DNA of 64,000 nt from positions 53,752,214-53,816,213 of the forward strand of contig NC_091017.1 in assembly GCF_041296385.1 (NCBI RefSeq). The letters run 5' to 3'. Position 1 is the first letter of the stretch. Every line of letters begins with the position of its first letter. A program made the translations under genes and the position numbers. Shown one piece after another: positions 50,785 through 62,860 of the stretch. The notes below the pieces were generated by a model. The model was not told the DNA's origin. It ran no database searches and worked only from the letters and a program-made list of their open reading frames with translations. This DNA comes from Aphelocoma coerulescens. Taxonomy: Eukaryota; Chordata; Aves; Passeriformes; Corvidae.

Positions 50785-51118
50785 TCCCAGTACTTAAAGG
50801 GGGCTTAATACAAAGAGGAAGAACAATTTCTTGCATGGGTGAATAGTGACAGGATAAGGGCCAATGGTTTTAAACTGAAAGAGGGCAGATTTAGATTGGA
50901 AGTTAGGATGAAGTTCTTTGCTCAGAGGGTAGTGAGGTACTGGAACAGGCTGCTCAGAGAGGTTTTGAATACCCCATCCCTGGAAGTGTTCAAAACGAGG
51001 CTGGATGGGACCCTGAGCAGCCTCGTCTATTTAAAGGAGTCCCTGCCTACGTCAGAAGGTTGAAACTAGATGATCTTTAAGGTTCTTTCCAATCCTAACC
51101 GTCCTGTGATTCTAGGAT
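50785..51118 (+). mobile_element. CR1 LINE 3' fragment
   Basis: The block shows the typical CR1 end: tacttaaagggggct, aatggttttaaactgaaaga, then a frame encoding RFRLEVRMKFFAQRVVRYW and PSLEVFKTRLDG. It closes with gatgatctttaaggttc and gattctagg. The 5' end is truncated; the 3' octamer repeat is reduced to about one and a half units. Confidence 0.9.
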
Positions 51119-53560
51119 TTAATTGTATTGGAGGGAACACACAACAGAAATATCCTTAGCTAACGCCTTCAGATTAGAAGATAGGTTTGCTAATGCTGAA
51201 TGCATATTTGCCCATGAACTGTGTACTAGAGACATGTTTATTCTGTTACAAGCACTGTTTAGAGAGTATTTGTACCACTGTGTTTAACTAGCACAGATTC
51301 TTTATTCACTGATACAGTTCCCTTTTGCTAAACAACTACTGATGTTAACAACTATTTAGTTAAACAAGTAGAAGTCATAAAATAATTAATGACTTTAAAA
51401 GAGATGCAAGTGATTGATATTCCACTATTGTAGAATGACCTACATGGCTAAAATGCACCATTTAAGGGATTAGGGGCAGCTGCTACAATTCAATTTATGA
51501 CACTTACTTAAAATTTAGTAAAAGTTTAGTAATGTTTACATTATTTTTCATAGGTTTTTCCTCCATTGGTTTCTATTTTGACTTTGTAAATATTTTTCTT
51601 ACCTTTGGTCCATTACTCCAGCAGGGTCTAGCATCTGGTGATATCATTGCTTCCCACATCTCACTCTCATTAGAGATTTTCATGATTTTGTTCTTTCTTG
51701 TCTCCTCTTCCTCTCCCTACCAGCACTTTTCCCTTTGGGAAACTCAGATGCAGCAGCTGAACTAATACTCAAAAAACTGTATCAACATATACAGTGATGT
51801 TTGCATTGCATTTTGAGCTATCAGCTGGGTATATAGAGAGCTCAACACTTCTGACACACAAATAAAGTTCAAAGATAGATAAACAGGCAGGACTGGACCA
51901 AGAAATTATGGCATACCACTATAATCAAATTTAAATCTTAGAATTCTTGTTTTGTTACAAACAAAAAAAGCACCTGCACAATCTCATTTGATCCTTGCTT
52001 CTCAAAGCATGACAATGAGGGAAAAAATGGATGAGTTCAAAGTAAAATTTTGAGTGGTTTGAGGAACTGATGTGAGTTCCTCAGGACTCATTGCCATTAT
52101 TAAGAGTGCTGTGTCATGGTCTGTTGAGATGTGCTTTCCTGAGTGTCGTGATCCTTGGTAAAGATATGCTAATACTTCTTTCCCAGAGCTGGGTGTAGTT
52201 GCATCCTGACTCAGTTCTGTGGTCAGACGGGAAGGGAGACTGGGACAGACCCAAATAAACTCTTCTGCTTATCTGGTGATTTCTGTGGGCAGGAGGCCCA
52301 GGTAGACTATCAGCCTGGTCCCAGAGGTCCAGACCAAGGCTGGTGGTGTGCTGCAGGCCTATCTGCCCCATCTTGCATACACAGCCTCAGCTCTCCTTAG
52401 TGTGAGTCTTTCCAACATCTCTGCTTAATACAGCAGAGAAGGAGGAAGCTTTAAAACCCAACAGGCAGACTTCCCATCATTGCTCCAGTCTCCTGTCTTC
52501 TGTGAGAAAGGCAGTGGTGCTGTCTGCTTAGAGACTAATGGCTCACAGGCAAGAAGGTAAGTATTATCTTTCTTTCCCCACACCAACCACACAGTCCATA
52601 TTGGCTTTTTTTCAGGGCTAGTTGGTGCAGTACTTCAAAATAAAAACCAGAAATGAGTATCTCAGAGAATATCTATACTCTTCTTGCTTGGTGAAAAATT
52701 TGTGGAGTTAATTTGGCAGAATATCTCCTGGCCAGTGCTCTCAGAGAAGAGAAATCATGTATTTTACCTTTCTCCCAGGCAAGTTGTGTTTTTAATTATG
52801 AGTTTGCCTCAGTTTTACCAGCACTGCTGTTTCTTCTCTTAGTGTTTTATCTTGCCTGTCACCATTTCACTTACAGGCTGCTGCTCTTAAAATACCAATC
52901 AGACAGGTTCACAACTGTACATTTTAAATGGATTACAGCAGAAGAGTAAATTAAAATCTCTGTATTAGAGGCCACTCCCGCCCCTTGAGGCTCTGGACTG
53001 CATAGAGAAGGCAGAAAGCTTGCACCAAACTGAAATTAACCTTTATTTGCTTTGTATTTCTAAACTTTTTGTGTTCTCAATTAAAAATATTCCCTTTGAA
53101 GGCTTTCCCTCATGAAATGGATTATTGCTTGCCTGAGAAATAATAATTAGCTGATAATTTAGCCTGTAAATAAACCACTAGTTCATGATTCATAATCCAG
53201 CAGGGAAATCATAGTTGCCAGTGAGGCAATCCAAAACTGCATTCTAACAGCCATTATCCCCTTGGGGAAAACCTGTATGAAGGCCATGTTTTACCTGAAG
53301 ACACCGTCACTGGGAGATGGCAGCTGAGGGTCCCTCCTTGCTCCTTTTTTTCTACCCAGACAATCCTTTCCAATAATAGTTTTTTCACCGTTTCCTTCTA
53401 CAGGGGCATTTCCCTAGAAAAGGGAACTAATAGAAAGCAGAAAGATTGAGATCCAAGCACTGGAGGAGAGAAACAAAACTTTAAATGTCAGAGGAAGACT
53501 CTATACCTTCCAGTGCATCCTCAGATGATGTACCACCTCGAGTGATGGTGAAAAAAGTTA
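51119..53560. other. Unannotated stretch between two CR1 copies
   Basis: I see no gene, RNA or nameable repeat here. Open frames are below 90 codons and resemble nothing known to me. Confidence 0.65.
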
Positions 53561-54360
53561 AATCCAGTTGGCAGTGGGTCACCAGTGGTGTTCTCCAGGG
53601 CTCTACAGAGAGATCTGGACAGGCTGGATTGATGGGTCAAGGCCAATGGTATGCGGTTCAAGAAGGCCAGGTGCCAGGTCCTACACTTGGTTTACAACCT
53701 CAAGCAGTGCTACAGGCTGTGGGAAGAGTGGCTGGAAAGCTGCCCAGTGGAAAAGGACCTGGGGGTGCTGGTCAACAGCTGGCTGAACATGAGCCAGTGT
53801 GTGCCCAGGTGGCCAAGAAGGCCAATGGCATCCTGGCCTGTATCAGCAATGGTGTGGCCAGCAGGACCAGGGCAGTGATTCTGTATTCAGCACTGGTGAG
53901 GCCACACCTCAAATCCTGTGTCCAATTCTGAGTCTGTCCGTACAAAAAAGACATTGAGGTGCTGGATTGTGTCCAAAGAAAGGCAACAAGGCTGGTGAAG
54001 GTATTGGAACACAAGTCTTGTGAGGATGGCTGAGGGAGCTGGGGGTGTTTGGCCTGGACAAAGGGCGGCTCGAGGGGAACCTTATCATTCTCTACAACTG
54101 CCTGAAAGGAGATTGTGGACACGTGGGGGGAAGTCAGTTCTCCTATATAACAAGTAAGAGGACGAGACTAAATGGTCTCAGGTTGCACCACGGGAGGTTT
54201 AGATTGGATATTAGGAAAAACCTTTTCATAAGAGGTTTGTCAAGCATTGGAACAGACTGCTCAGTGAAGAGGTCAAGTCGCCATTCCTGAAAGTATTTAA
54301 AAATGTGTAGAAAGTGGCACTTGAGGACATGGTTTAATGGTGAATGTAGTGGGTTGACCT
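53561..54360 (+). mobile_element. CR1 LINE fragment with internal deletion
   Basis: It begins in the [14 protein letters not shown] part of the reverse transcriptase and jumps at once to RDLDRLD-type sequence. The FADDTK (catalytic YADD-like) block between them is therefore missing. It continues with [40 protein letters not shown] and [15 protein letters not shown], then the 3' region ending near ggacatggtttaatgg. Frames shift at least twice. The final octamer repeat is not clear. Confidence 0.85.
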
Positions 54361-55597
54361 CAGCTGGATGAAATGCCTTGTGCCTCTGTGGAGAACTAAA
54401 CTACCCAAAATTACCAGTTTTGGTTTGGAGCTGTGCTTCCAGACATTCATTTAGCCTAAGCCTGGTGCAAGAACATCTGTAGAACTAACTAGAAAGTGCG
54501 ATCCATTCTCTATGACCTGAGTGAAACCATCAGCTGGGTTAACTCTATGGCTTGAACAGAAGATAAGAAATGATGGAGTCAGGAAGAATGGTTTTGAACC
54601 TTACAGAATTTACTTTGAACTTAAATTGAATTTCAGTATCTTTTTACATGCTAGATGGTTTTTTTTTTTAATTCTGTAATTCACAAAAAGACAAAAGTAT
54701 GGAAATAGAATATAATTATTAAGGAAGAGTTCCTTTACAATTGAAACCATGATGTTTGGATAATCTTCTGTACAGTCCTGCTGAAGATTACCAAGCTGGT
54801 TTACATTGAGTCTTGATCATATTATAGGTTGTTCCGACCTTTGGAAGTGTAAAGAAGTTCATTAAACAGAGACCTGAACAAAAAGAATCTCAACTGCAGA
54901 TGAGGTTTCTCTTTGGCAAGATAGTATATGAAATTCTACTAAAAAAGCCTTAAGAATTAAATTTTTAATTCCACTAGTAGATTACCTGTTTGTCAAGTAG
55001 GTTACAGCTGCTTGGGACTGCCTCTATGTAGTAGACAGGATGGCTGAGTCATACTTTTACTGAATTACCCTCTGGCCAGCAAGAGATGTTTCTAAGCCAG
55101 AGTGCCATCCAGAGGGAATTTGGTATGCGTACCAGCTTTTCTTTGGCTGTGCTAGAATAACAATCTTGCTCTTTCTGACGTAGAAAGAACATGCTGTACA
55201 TCTAGAAACAGGAACTTAAGAGAATTGCTACAGTCTCATTATGGAGACATCTGACTTTAGAAGATTGTTCCCATATTTCTGTTAGGAGTGTTTATGAGAC
55301 TGAAGCTGGAAACAAAACACAGAAATTTAGGCACTGGGACATTCACACCAGTCAATCAAGATGTGAGGATATAGTTTTGGAAAACGATGGCTCTTGTCAT
55401 TGCAGCATGGCCAGCCTTTGTTATTGATCTGCAGAACAGCCTTCCTGACATGTTCTTTCTGTTACTTGTATAGTGGAAATGCTAGTAAGCCTCTTTGAAA
55501 TGTTTTTCTTTTGTTGTGCTAAACTATCTGGTTATTCTCAGATGACAGGTAGAATGACCCTCTCTGTTTCTAGTGCTTCTGGAAAAAATGATTATGT
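54361..55597. other. Unannotated stretch between CR1 and LTR relic
   Basis: AT-rich sequence with no open frame, repeat family or RNA that I can support. Confidence 0.6.
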
Positions 55598-56256
55598 CCA
55601 TGGTGGGCTAGCCTTGGCCAGCAGCTAAACTTCCACCCAGCTGCTTTTTCACTCTCTCCTCCTCAGCCAGCAGAGAAGAGAAAAAATAGGAAGGAAAGGG
55701 GTGAGAAACCTCTGGGGCCAAGATCCCTTGCAGTTACCATCACAAACAAAACTGAATAGATCTGGGGAAAATTAACTTATTGCAAATTAAAATAGATATC
55801 AAATTATTGATTTGGGTAGGAGGAAATGAAACAACAAATATTAAACTGATACCTTCCTTCCCCCTTTTCCAGGCTCCCCCTCACTCCATCACTCCAGAGT
55901 CCTTTACTCTCCCACCAGGTGGTGCAGGAGTGGGTGGTTACATCTGGAGACCATGTTCCCTCCCTGTTGCTCCTTCCCCCTCCCACTTTTTCTCTGCTCT
56001 GGCTTTGTCTCTTCAAGGGAGTTCTTCAGGAGTATCTACTTCACCACGGAGCACCTTCTCCTTTCCTTCTGATCTTGGTATTCCCACTGCTGTGTTTCAC
56101 TCTTATCTACCTTCCGCCACAGCCTGTGTGGTGTTTTCTGCCCTTTTAAAAATACGTTTTCAGACAAATGCCACCAGCTTCTCTTGTGGGCTCAGCTGTG
56201 TCCTGTGGTGGGTCTGTTGAACCCTCTTCTCTTCCCAGTGGGCAATCTTTCACAAA
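55598..56256 (-). mobile_element. Eroded endogenous retrovirus LTR relic
   Basis: The left end, tggtgggctagccttggcca, then cagcagctaaac and tcctcctcagccagcag, matches the reverse complement of the 3' end of an LTR group common in birds, as I recall it. Later blocks such as ccaccaggtggtgcaggagt, ccaccagcttctcttgtggg and tcagctgtgtcctgtggtgg appear in the same order as in that group. It is GC-richer than its surroundings. The 146-codon frame at 55780-56220 lies inside it and is not a gene. Confidence 0.5.
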
Positions 56257-59200
56257 TTTTAGCTATGCCTGAAAATTACTTTGAGAAGTAAACTTTGTGA
56301 AGGTATTTTGAAACATTTTATTTTGTATTGTGAAACAGTCATGACTGTATTGAGACCATTCTCTCTCTTGAAGTCCTCTGGGACCAAAGGATGGTTGTAG
56401 AAACCATACATTCCTCATCATAGGAGGTTAAAATTCAGTCATTTATTTTAATGAATGACAGTTCCAGTCTAAAAATGTAGTTTTTAATCACAATATAGAT
56501 AATTTTCACTGAGTCTCAGTGATTTAAAACATTTATTTAAATCAGTGTTGAATTACAAATTCTGCAAGTGTAACTCAGAATTTAGAGGTAAATTCTGACA
56601 GTCAGTAAACTGCAGCCCTGTGGCAAATCTATATGTGTTTTTCATACTATTAGAACTGACTGCTTGAACAATGTTAAAAACAGCCAATGTTAAAAAAAAT
56701 ATGAATCTACTGCTAGCAAAATATTGCAGTGAAGTCTGGTAAATAACTGAATTTTCCTTTGGCAAGAAGAATACAATTAATATCACCGAAATAGTTTTTC
56801 AGACCACATTGCTTTGATTTCTTTGTGTAGATGCATGATACTTATCCTGTTTTATCCAAGAATATCTTCTTTCATGAGACCAAATATTTACTGTTTTGAA
56901 GTCCTTTGCCCCTTGATAATATTTGCTAGTATTATTAAAATGTAAATGCAAAATTGCTGCTGTTCAGAGTACACCAGCAGGGAAAGGCCAGACTGTTGAG
57001 CAGCCTGATGCAGATACGTGCTGACAGCAGAATATTTATTTACCATTTCTAATTCCTAATTGCCCCAAAAAAGTGTCATTTGTTTTTAGCAGTGATTCAA
57101 GCTGACATTTGCATCGCATTGCATTACATTAAGCAGCATTATGGTCTGGAGAAGTTCTAAGCTGTGTAGGTAGAGTACACAATTTAAAACAGCAGTTCCA
57201 AATGAAAGACATGGCTAAGAAAAGTCCCTTAAGGTTTAGCACAGCTGTTGGAGAAAGGGTGAATGGAATTTAGTCTATAAAGGCTGGAAGACACCATTTC
57301 AGAAAGATAAGTGGTCTCATCAACTCTACTAGAGCCCAGAGCTACTTTCTGAGGTGCTCAAGTTGATTAAATCTGCCTGAGAGTTTTTTTACATGTGTGT
57401 GAATTGGTTATTTCCTGAACTTCCTGCTAGTGCAGTTATAAAAATGGTCTCAAATGAACCAGCACCTTTTTCTTTTTTGTAGCTCACTGTACCTTCTTGC
57501 AGCCGTAAACCAGGTCAAACCCAAAAATACTACCCACTGAACTCCCAGCTGACCTCTAACCACACTTCCATATTCTGCTTTGCATTAGTCTCAACAATCT
57601 AATAGAAGGTGAAAATCTTTTTTTTTCCTTCAATGCCTTGTTCCTTTCTTTCTATGGAAGCTTGCCATCTTCCAGCTGGCTTTATACTGAGTAGGTCTTG
57701 TTTTAATAATTTGCCCCTGTGTTTACCCTTGGAAAGGTACTTGAGAAGCTCTAGCATGAGCTGACATTACTCCAAACTAGTGCTGTGTACCAGCTAATGT
57801 TACTCAATGGTAGAAATGTGCTTAGATGCTCAGAAATACGTGTAAGCTTAGTGAGTTGTCATAGGAAAAAAAAAACCCAACTCAGCTCAATAGACAAAAG
57901 TTAATATTCAGTAACAATTTAAGCATGGGCTAAATCTGCTCATTCAGAGCTTTGTATTTAGGATTATGTCAGATAAGCAAGAACTACACATACACATATT
58001 GAAACTCATGTGAGAAACTGAGGAACATGTAACAGGCTTTCTACCTCTTGTAGATCTTCAGCTGATGACCATGCTGCAGAGATGGGTGAGCTGAAGGCAG
58101 TGAGTTTTGCCTTTCTAGGTACTACTCTCCCCATCTCTAATCATCATGACCAGTAGATCTTTGTCAACCTCATTCTGAAGATGACCTGACCAAAATAAGT
58201 CAGAGAGCTATTTCTACAGCTGAACTTCCCAAAGGAAGATTTGAATGCGAAATAGGGATTCCTTCCTCTCTTGTGTCTCCTTTTCCTTCTCCAGACACAT
58301 TTATTTTATTTATAAATATTACTTATTTATTTATTTATTTGCGTTCTGCTGACTCTTTGCCTGGCAGACTGAGTTACTTTAACAAAAATGCTTTACTCTT
58401 CTGATTAGAAAGGTGGCAAACAGAACTATCTTTCACTGGCACAAGTTTGCCAGTTCTTGGCAAGGCTTACAGGATCAGGGACCAGAAATTACAAAGGATT
58501 AAAATTCCTAAAGCAGGATTCATGCAGACATTTAGTGATGAAATCCAAAATTGTGATCTCAAATGGTATCTCCTTAATCTTGAAGCTGTCTGAAATCCCT
58601 AAGACTTAATTTCTGTCAGTACAAAATCTGTTCTTAGACTGATGATATATGTGTGAAGCTCCACAAGTTTTGTTCCCAGATATATTTTCAAAAAACAGGA
58701 TGTCAGAGGACCACAGTATTTCAGCACAGCAGAAAGGTACTTCTGGTTTTCACCTCTGCTCTGTTGGTCTGACCTGTAAATGAAATGACATGAGATAATA
58801 CTGGCTACTTCTATTTAGGAAAGGAGTGTCAGGGGAGACTTGATGATACTGGAGAGTCCTAAAACTGAATTTCATTTTCAGGGGGTTTAATTTATGTTGA
58901 TTTGAGAGTCCTAGAGATTAAAGGTAACAGGAATAGAGTAAGGACTCTGAAAAATAGTGATGAAAGTGTTCTCTTCAGCCCATTTTAGGTGCTGTGAGCC
59001 AGGTCAGCATACTGGGTTTGAAAGCTAGTCTGTTTTAACTTTTTCTTTTCAGTTAGCTCTGCCACTCCCATAGTGCCCACAACTCTGCTGTGGACTTGGG
59101 ACTGCAAAGCAAATCTTGAAACTGCAGCTGCAATAACTGATCTTTCATTTTGGAATATAGTTACCTGAAATTTGTTGGCATGGCAAAGTTCAGTCAGACT

Positions 59201-62200
59201 TTTTAGAAGAGAGTGTTTCTGACTGAGATAAGAAAGGCTGTATTTAGCTCCCCTCAGGTGTAAATCCCCTTTGCCTGTCACAAGTTCAGGAGGGAAAAAC
59301 TGTCTCTCTCTCTGATTATGCAGAAACATCCTGGCTGTAACTGAGCTGCAAAGTTGGTTCAGATATTCATTTGTAAGTGTCTACATACCAGCATACAGAT
59401 AAAGACAACTGATAGGAAAAAAAGAGATGTTATGTAAATGCATATTTCTGTGTGCTTGCTTGTTTTCCATTACTAAAAATAATAATCAGAAGATGATAAC
59501 TGCTGTAATGACAATGGTATTAATACTTCCAGTGGTCTTACACCAGTAAATTTCTTTTCATGTCAGTTAGGTACCATGAAAAAAATGGAAAAGAAGAATG
59601 TTTAACAATGTGATACAAAACCAAAAAAAAAACAACAAACCTTCTTAGACATTGTTAGCTCAAACCAAAACGTGACTGAAAGAGGAAAAAAATATATTGA
59701 TTTAGAAAATAAAACAGTAGATAGTAGTTAATTCTCATTAAAGAAGAGACTAAAGTTAAAACTCGGACCCTGATTTCAAATTTTCAGGCAAATTATTGTG
59801 AGCAGTTCATGGTAGGAATAGTTAATCGTAAAGCAACAAGGAAAACTAGTAAAACACCCTATTAATTAGAAAATTTGCAAAAGCACTAGAGAAAAGTGTT
59901 GAATCTTCTACTAAATTTCAGATTAAAGGAAAATTATTATTGTGTGCTCTGGGGAGTGGAGGGGGCTGTGGTTTTGTTTGGTGGAATTTGTTTTGTTTTC
60001 TTTTACTAGACCAATGTTTCCTGCAAAGAAACTCAAGCTTTGTGCAAATTTTTTCATATGTGAAGCATTTTTTCACCCATAGAATCAGTATTTCAGCCCT
60101 CTGGTAAAATGCTCACCACTTTGACTACTGATGGTGTTAAATTCAGTATAGAGTAGATATCAGGTCTTCACTGAATCTGATGATGGGGGACCAGATTGTT
60201 CAAAACTGATTGGAGATTTGGCAAGCTGACTCCATCCTGTAGTGAATAATGTGATTTGTCATTCCTTCCTGTGACTATCAGCACTTCTATTTGAAATGTC
60301 TTCATCAGATAAGTATGGAACTTTTACACTATAGCTTTGAGTTATTCTTAGTAAGTACTTTTATATTGGTACTTATTTAGAACTTCTCCTCTGTAGTTCA
60401 TATATGTGTAACAAAGTGACAAGGCATGTGAAGGAAAGAAAGAATAAGAAGTCCTGTAAAATTGTGTATGCTTCATTGGTAGCTGTAGAATAAAGAAATA
60501 AAACAGTAAGAAGAATTTGTGATTTTTACTATCTACTATTTGGTATAAAAATGTGTCTTCTAAATTTACTTTAAAACAAGAACAGAGCCTTTTCTTTTTA
60601 GAAAGGCAAATGTTTTGTCTGCAAAAGAGACAAAATTTTTAAAGTTTCTAAATTCAGTACCTTAATTTCTTGGCTCCGTGACATTTGCAAAGAGCAAGCG
60701 GTAGACTAGGTAAAAAGCTCTAATAATTCATCATGGTTGAAATTACATTCTTTAACACCTTGGCACTAAGAAATCTAGTAAAAAAAAAGAAAAAAACTTT
60801 CAGTGCTGCTCAGAATGAGTAAAATGTATTTAGTATGTGGTGAGTATAATGCTATGGTACTTACACTTTGAAATTGAATCAGCTCTTATTCTCCTGCAGA
60901 ATCTTACTTGAAATTTGGATGCTTAGAAAGATGGTCAGGAGAAACAGAGTAGCACAGATTTGTTCCTGTCATTCTATTCTTGTTCCACAAGTAGTGGTTA
61001 TTGAGCAGCTGAGTTAGCAGCAGAATAAAACCACATTCTTCAGATAGTCCTAGGTAGGATGCCTTTAAAGCTCTAGCTATATTACTGAAAGAACAGTGAA
61101 ACTGAAAGCTCTCCTTAGATGCCACTAACAGCATTTTTTAAACTAAATTTTAATCTTTGATTTCAGTGTACTATTGACCATGAAATTACCGATGTATTAC
61201 TTGAAGAAAGTGCTGTGTCTTGGGGCGGAGGGCCAAAAGGTATATTATTTAGGTTCTTTATGTGAAGAGCAGTGACTAGGTTCTGTACTTCCAGTGTGTA
61301 GCCTCCCAGATGTGAAGTCAGTGCTGGTTTTCTTTGTTCCTTTTCAGGATTTATACACAGCCATTAGCTGAGATGGGCAGATCATGCATGCTGGGTGGCA
61401 CATCTTATCCTAGATCATGAGTAACTCCATACTTGCTAGCAAAATGGCCCAGAGCACATAAAAGGTCAACTGATGGACGAATGACAGCTGGCTAAAGCTG
61501 AACCCAGATGAGTTTGGATTTGTTTTGAATTCGTGCCCTAGTTTTGTTTGCTGCTTGGATTCTTCATCAATACTAAGGTTTCCCCCATAGATACCAGAGT
61601 AGTGCTCAGTTCTCCCCATTCTTATGAGGAAAGCAATCCTCATCTGTTTATACATGCAACTGCTGCTGGTTGGACTGCAACCATAAGCTGCATCTGAAGT
61701 CCTGTGTGCTTACAAAATTCTAGTGCAGAGCATTGAAAAGAATATTCTCAAAAACAAAAGACTTAGACTAAATTTTTACAGTACTTCCTGTATTTCACAT
61801 CTATTGACAAAACATTTTCTCAGGCATGAAGGTCAATATCAAATCTAGTCTGCTTACAGAGGATGGAGTATGCCCGGAAGTGATGGAATAGAAAGGAAGT
61901 GGCAAAGGAAGTCTCCCTGGGGATGGGAAGGAATAGACCATTGCAGAGACCACACATAATTTTGGATCCAGGCTAAGTAGTATTATTGAAACAAAGTTGC
62001 AATTAGGCAAATTTCAGTTAGTTTGTAGTTCTGTTAAGATTGATTAAAAATCCCCATTTTGCTGTGAATAATGTTTACAAACGCATTATTTTCTGAAAAG
62101 TCACTGAAAAGAAACATGGAATTTTGTAAAATCAGATGAAATATCTATTTGAAGTTCAGAAAAATGAGCAAGCCAGGAAAAACAAATGATAGAAACTACT

Positions 62201-62493
62201 TTGTCAAAAGCTAGAATTGAAAACAGTAAGAAATTCTTGTCTGCAGTTAAAGATTAATAAAAATATTGTTTCTTGTCAAGTGTTTTGAAAGGCATAAGAA
62301 CATACAAAATATCTTATATCTCATTATCAAGCATAGTTGCTGTTAATGAGTCTGTACACCAAAAAAAAAAAAAGCACTGTATTTTTTTTTTTAATCTCTT
62401 CTGTTCTTTTCTCTCCCTTCTTGGGTATTTTTGTCTTTTTCATCTTCAGGAAAATGGCAAAATATACTGTCATCATTCCATAAACAACTAACT
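56257..62493. other. Gene-free AT-rich region
   Basis: No exon, RNA gene or named repeat family is supported. A (TTTA)n-like array lies at 58298-58340. The part at about 56.94-57.13 kb has a mixed, non-repetitive composition that might be conserved non-coding DNA, but this cannot be judged from one sequence. Confidence 0.6.
58298..58340. repeat. (TTTA)n-like microsatellite
   Basis: Two blocks of TTTA units are separated by taaatattac. Confidence 0.75.
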
Positions 62494-62860
62494 TGACAGA
62501 ATGACAGAATCACCGAATCATTAGGGTTGGAAGGGCCCTCTGGAGGTCATCTGGTGCAGCCCCCCTGCCCGGGCAGGGTCACCTGGAGCAGGTGACACAG
62601 GAACTCGTCCAGGTGGCTTTGGAATGTCTCCAGAAAGGGAGACTCAATGACCTCCCTGGGCAGCCTGTTCCAGTGCTCTGCCACCCTCAATGGAAAGAAG
62701 TTCCATGGGCAGCCTGGGCAGCCTGTTCCAGTGCTCTGCCACCCTCAATGGAAAGAAGTTCCTCCTCAAGTTGAGGTGGAACTTCCTGTGTTTTAATTCC
62801 TCCTTGTCTTTTTGATGGACGCCACTAAAAACAGTCTGGCACCATTCTTGACACCTTGTT
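62494..62860 (-). mobile_element. CR1 LINE 3' fragment with internal duplication
   Basis: The 3' end is at the left (gacagaatgacagaatcac), followed by ttagggttggaagggccctc and the antisense of the CR1 tail region. A 48-base segment occurs twice, at 62657-62704 and 62715-62762 (period 58), which full-length CR1 copies do not show. Similarity fades after gacaccttg near 62860. Confidence 0.85.

Noticed and set aside
54343..54420. gtgggttgacctcagctgg, taken at first as the start of an LTR
   Set aside because: The text before it follows the CR1 tail, and the motif is the expected continuation of that tail, so a separate LTR is not needed.
55780..56220. 146-codon open frame
   Set aside because: It lies wholly within an LTR-like relic whose block order explains the sequence.
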